A stretch of DNA of 64,000 nucleotides, taken from contig BSQZ01000034.1 in assembly GCA_033239005.1 (NCBI GenBank), positions 6,237,501 to 6,301,500 of the forward strand, read 5' to 3'. Origin of the DNA: Lamellibrachia satsuma (taxonomy: Eukaryota > Annelida > Polychaeta > Sabellida > Siboglinidae). The notes beneath the pieces were generated by a model, which saw nothing but the letters and a program-made list of their open reading frames with translations, was not told where the DNA came from and ran no database searches. Positions 63,945 to 64,000 of this stretch are shown piece by piece. Position 1 is the stretch's first letter. The number at the start of each line of letters is the position of its first letter. The position numbers and the translations under genes are program-made.

Positions 63945-64000
63945 AACAAGATTTAACAAGATTTTAACGAGATTGCCATCTCGAACAACAAGTTCCAGAT
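63945..64000 (-). mobile_element. 3' end of a second CR1-like LINE copy, clipped
   Basis: taacaagatttaacaagatt at 63944-63963, followed by ttaacgagattgccatc, matches the 3' tail of the LINE at 43051-43077 (taacaagatttaacaagatttgccatc region) in the same orientation. The rest of the element lies right of the window. Confidence 0.7.

Overview
This window is non-coding-rich eukaryotic DNA from an invertebrate. It has spliced genes with GT-AG introns, a TATA promoter, ATTAAA polyadenylation signals, long (AT)n and (CA)n microsatellites, tRNA-headed SINEs, LINEs of the CR1/Jockey group, a DIRS-like element, a Ty3/Gypsy-like LTR element and a P2X7-like domain relic. That mix suggests a lophotrochozoan, most likely a mollusc and perhaps a bivalve. 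This is inference from repeat content only. I see no bacterial features, rRNA, true tRNA gene or CRISPR array.

The genes of interest are two spliced paralogues on the + strand encoding short secreted cysteine-rich peptides: gene A (promoter 8813, coding 10060-11450, 79 aa) and gene C (coding 33738-34921, 67 aa). Both share a 19-codon leader exon, the same intron phases, similar introns and a similar 3' end. Their mature-peptide exons are strongly diverged. Two further relics belong to the family. Copy L at the left edge has only the 3' flank in view. Copy B (minus strand, 14850-15600) joins promoter-upstream sequence directly to the terminal exon and has lost everything between. A 45-bp satellite at 1-588 is an expansion of a unit that occurs once in the 3' flank of this family.

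Layout: 1-1800, satellite and flank of copy L. 2400-5000, remnants of a DIRS-like retroelement and an SGNH-like domain, minus strand. 6418-6949, 28-bp satellite. 8100-11700, gene A with microsatellite-filled introns. 11880-13260 and 17190-18745, a duplicated block. 14850-16400, copy B and flanking modules. 19198-33300, a long composite repeat in several rearranged copies, with LINE fragments and a 34-unit 30-bp array. 33700-35960, gene C. 36400-42665, another composite copy split by an LTR retrotransposon. 42779-46400, one LINE nested inside another. 46440-50440, SINE copies and a 35-bp array. 50455-59706, further composite copies with a second copy of the deleted LINE. 60280-61177, P2X7-like pseudogene. 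The rest is microsatellites, and the right edge clips another copy of the CR1-like LINE.

Apart from the cysteine-rich peptide genes, nearly every recognisable coding stretch is a decayed mobile element. A recurring theme is that several tandem arrays here (45, 30, 35 and a second 45 bp) have a paralogous site in this same window with only one or two units. The window therefore records both monomer and expanded states.
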